In this document: one piece after another, positions 62,893 through 64,000 of the stretch
Numbering within the stretch: position 1 is the stretch's first letter
How the letters are laid out: each line of letters begins with the position of its first letter
Source of the DNA: Alitta virens
Lineage: Eukaryota > Annelida > Polychaeta > Phyllodocida > Nereididae
Direction: 5' to 3'
NCBI GenBank assembly: GCA_932294295.1
Contig: OW028580.1
Span: forward strand, 31,380,136 to 31,444,135
DNA length: 64,000 nucleotides
The notes under the pieces: generated by a model
Told to the model about the DNA's origin: nothing
Databases searched by the model: none
Seen by the model: the letters and a program-made list of their open reading frames with translations, nothing else
Made by a program: the position numbers and the translations under genes

Positions 62893-63380
62893 TGACCCCC
62901 CCAAAAATCACCAAAAATTTGACCCCACTTGACCTTTCTCTTTGCACCCAGGCACTTCCCATGCTAACTTTCATCGACCCCCCCCGCCGACCCCCCCCAA
63001 AATCACCAAAAATTTGACCCCACTTGACCCCCACTTGACCCTACTTGACCCTCTTTGATCCCCTGTCCCCATGCTAACTTTCATCGATCCCCATATCTAA
63101 TTAGCACACGGGCACTTCCCATGCTAACTTTCACCTTTGATCCCATGTCTAATTAGCACACCGGGGCACTTGCCATGCTAACTTTCATCGACCCCCCCTT
63201 GATCCTACTTGACCCTACTTGACCCCTTTGATCCCCTGTCCCCATGCTAACTTTCATCGACCCCCCCTTGATCCCACTTGACCCTACTTGACCCCTTTGA
63301 TCCGCTGTCTAATTAGCCCATCACCTGGCACTTCCCATACTAACTTTCATTCTCTATGTCCTCTAGCCCCACCCCCCCCC
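62893..63380. repeat. C-rich minisatellite
   Basis: Irregular repeats built from CATGCTAACTTTCATCGA, CCCCCCTTGATCC, TACTTGACC and CCCTTTGATCCCCTGTC, with units of about 60-90 bp. Confidence 0.85.
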
Positions 63381-63574
63381 CCCCCATTTACATCCCCCCT
63401 GTCTAATAAGCCACTCCCTCTCTAATAAGTCATTCTAATCTACTCAGATATATAAACAGATAGTCTAGAACAAATATAGATAGGCTAGACAATTCTAGAC
63501 AGATATTCTAGGCTAGACAACTAAACACTACAGTCCTCTGACCTAAAAAGCATACCCCCCCCCCCCAACCAGAG

Positions 63575-63700
63575 GGCTGCTGCCATTTTCCCCTTGTTAC
63601 TCACCAGGGGGGAGATCTGCTATTTTTACCCTTGTGACTCACCAGAGGGGAGACCAGTGTTATTTACCCTGGTCAAAGGTCATGACCTCACCAGGTGAGA
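63575..63700. repeat. Short tandem repeat GTGACTCACCAGAGGGGAGA
   Basis: About three diverged units of roughly 45 bp with TGCTATTTTTACCCTTGT between the shared words. Confidence 0.6.
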
Positions 63701-64000
63701 GCTGTCACCTCGATCCTCTCCTTTGAAGGATGATAGTTTAGCCTAATGCTTACAATTCTACCCCTTTGATCATTGTTGACAGTGAAAATTGACATTATTT
63801 CACATGAGTCAGTTTCTAAAAATAAATTACCTATATGCATTACTATTATATACTAGGCTCATTATACTTAAGTATGGATACATCCTACCCCCTGTCTATC
63901 CTTTGATGTTATTTGATGGTAACTGATCAAATGTCTCACTACTTCATCTTATGACTCATCTGTTTGGATCTAAAAATACTCTATAACAGCAACATGATCA

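Larger units (their letters stand above)
61514..64000. other. Copy C intron 5 (partial), no gene
   Basis: The part 61640-61860 matches copy B intron at 47480-47700; beyond that the sequence is unrelated. The exon 5 pattern (RWWLQSY) was not found. Confidence 0.55.

Overview
The window looks like invertebrate animal nuclear DNA. It is AT-rich, has small coding exons with GT-AG introns, tRNA-derived short repeats, several families of DNA transposons, many microsatellites and a very large satellite array. No ribosome-binding sites, operons or CRISPR arrays are present. Frequent TAGGCCTA-like words and the transposon mix suggest a marine invertebrate, perhaps an echinoderm or hemichordate, but this is only an impression.

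The backbone is a tandem set of three minus-strand paralogues of the DXO/RAI1 family (5'-end RNA decapping and exoribonuclease enzymes). Copy A has exons 1-5 between 32327 and 2156 and continues off the left edge. Copy B is complete in outline, exons 1-7 from 53526 to 46064, but is probably a pseudogene: a 41-bp deletion in exon 5 breaks the frame and an in-frame splice acceptor at exon 4 is lost. Copy C shows exons 6-7 (61513-58285); its 5' part lies beyond the right edge. Introns of the copies align with each other, so insertions can be read against empty sites.

Intron 1 of copy A is about 26.4 kb, against about 3.3 kb in copy B. Most of the excess is a satellite of 59-bp monomers (6068-19003 and 24868-30830, about 18.9 kb and roughly 300 units) with nested higher-order repeats of 1515, 2245, 1201 and 276 bp. 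The array is split by a 5864-bp transposon (19004-24867) with 30-bp terminal inverted repeats and a perfect 5-bp target duplication. That transposon is full of tetranucleotide microsatellites and holds a smaller foldback element near 22150-22560.

Between copies A and B (32.3-46 kb) lie two dead coding transposon-type loci. The first is a plus-strand, multi-exon DDE-type transposase-like pseudogene (33245-36172). The second is a PIF/Harbinger element (about 36895-43055) with convergent genes: a Myb/SANT-like accessory protein with a Gln-rich tail on the plus strand, and a DDE transposase on the minus strand that is frameshifted and internally deleted. Its ends carry CGACGAGT-type subterminal repeats, and the two convergent 3' ends share an inverted copy of the same sequence.

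Between copies B and C (53.5-58.3 kb) there is no recognisable gene, only repeat remnants including a long inverted repeat (56.1-57.75 kb). The last 2 kb hold a C-rich minisatellite. All functional calls come from reading translations by eye; no search was run.
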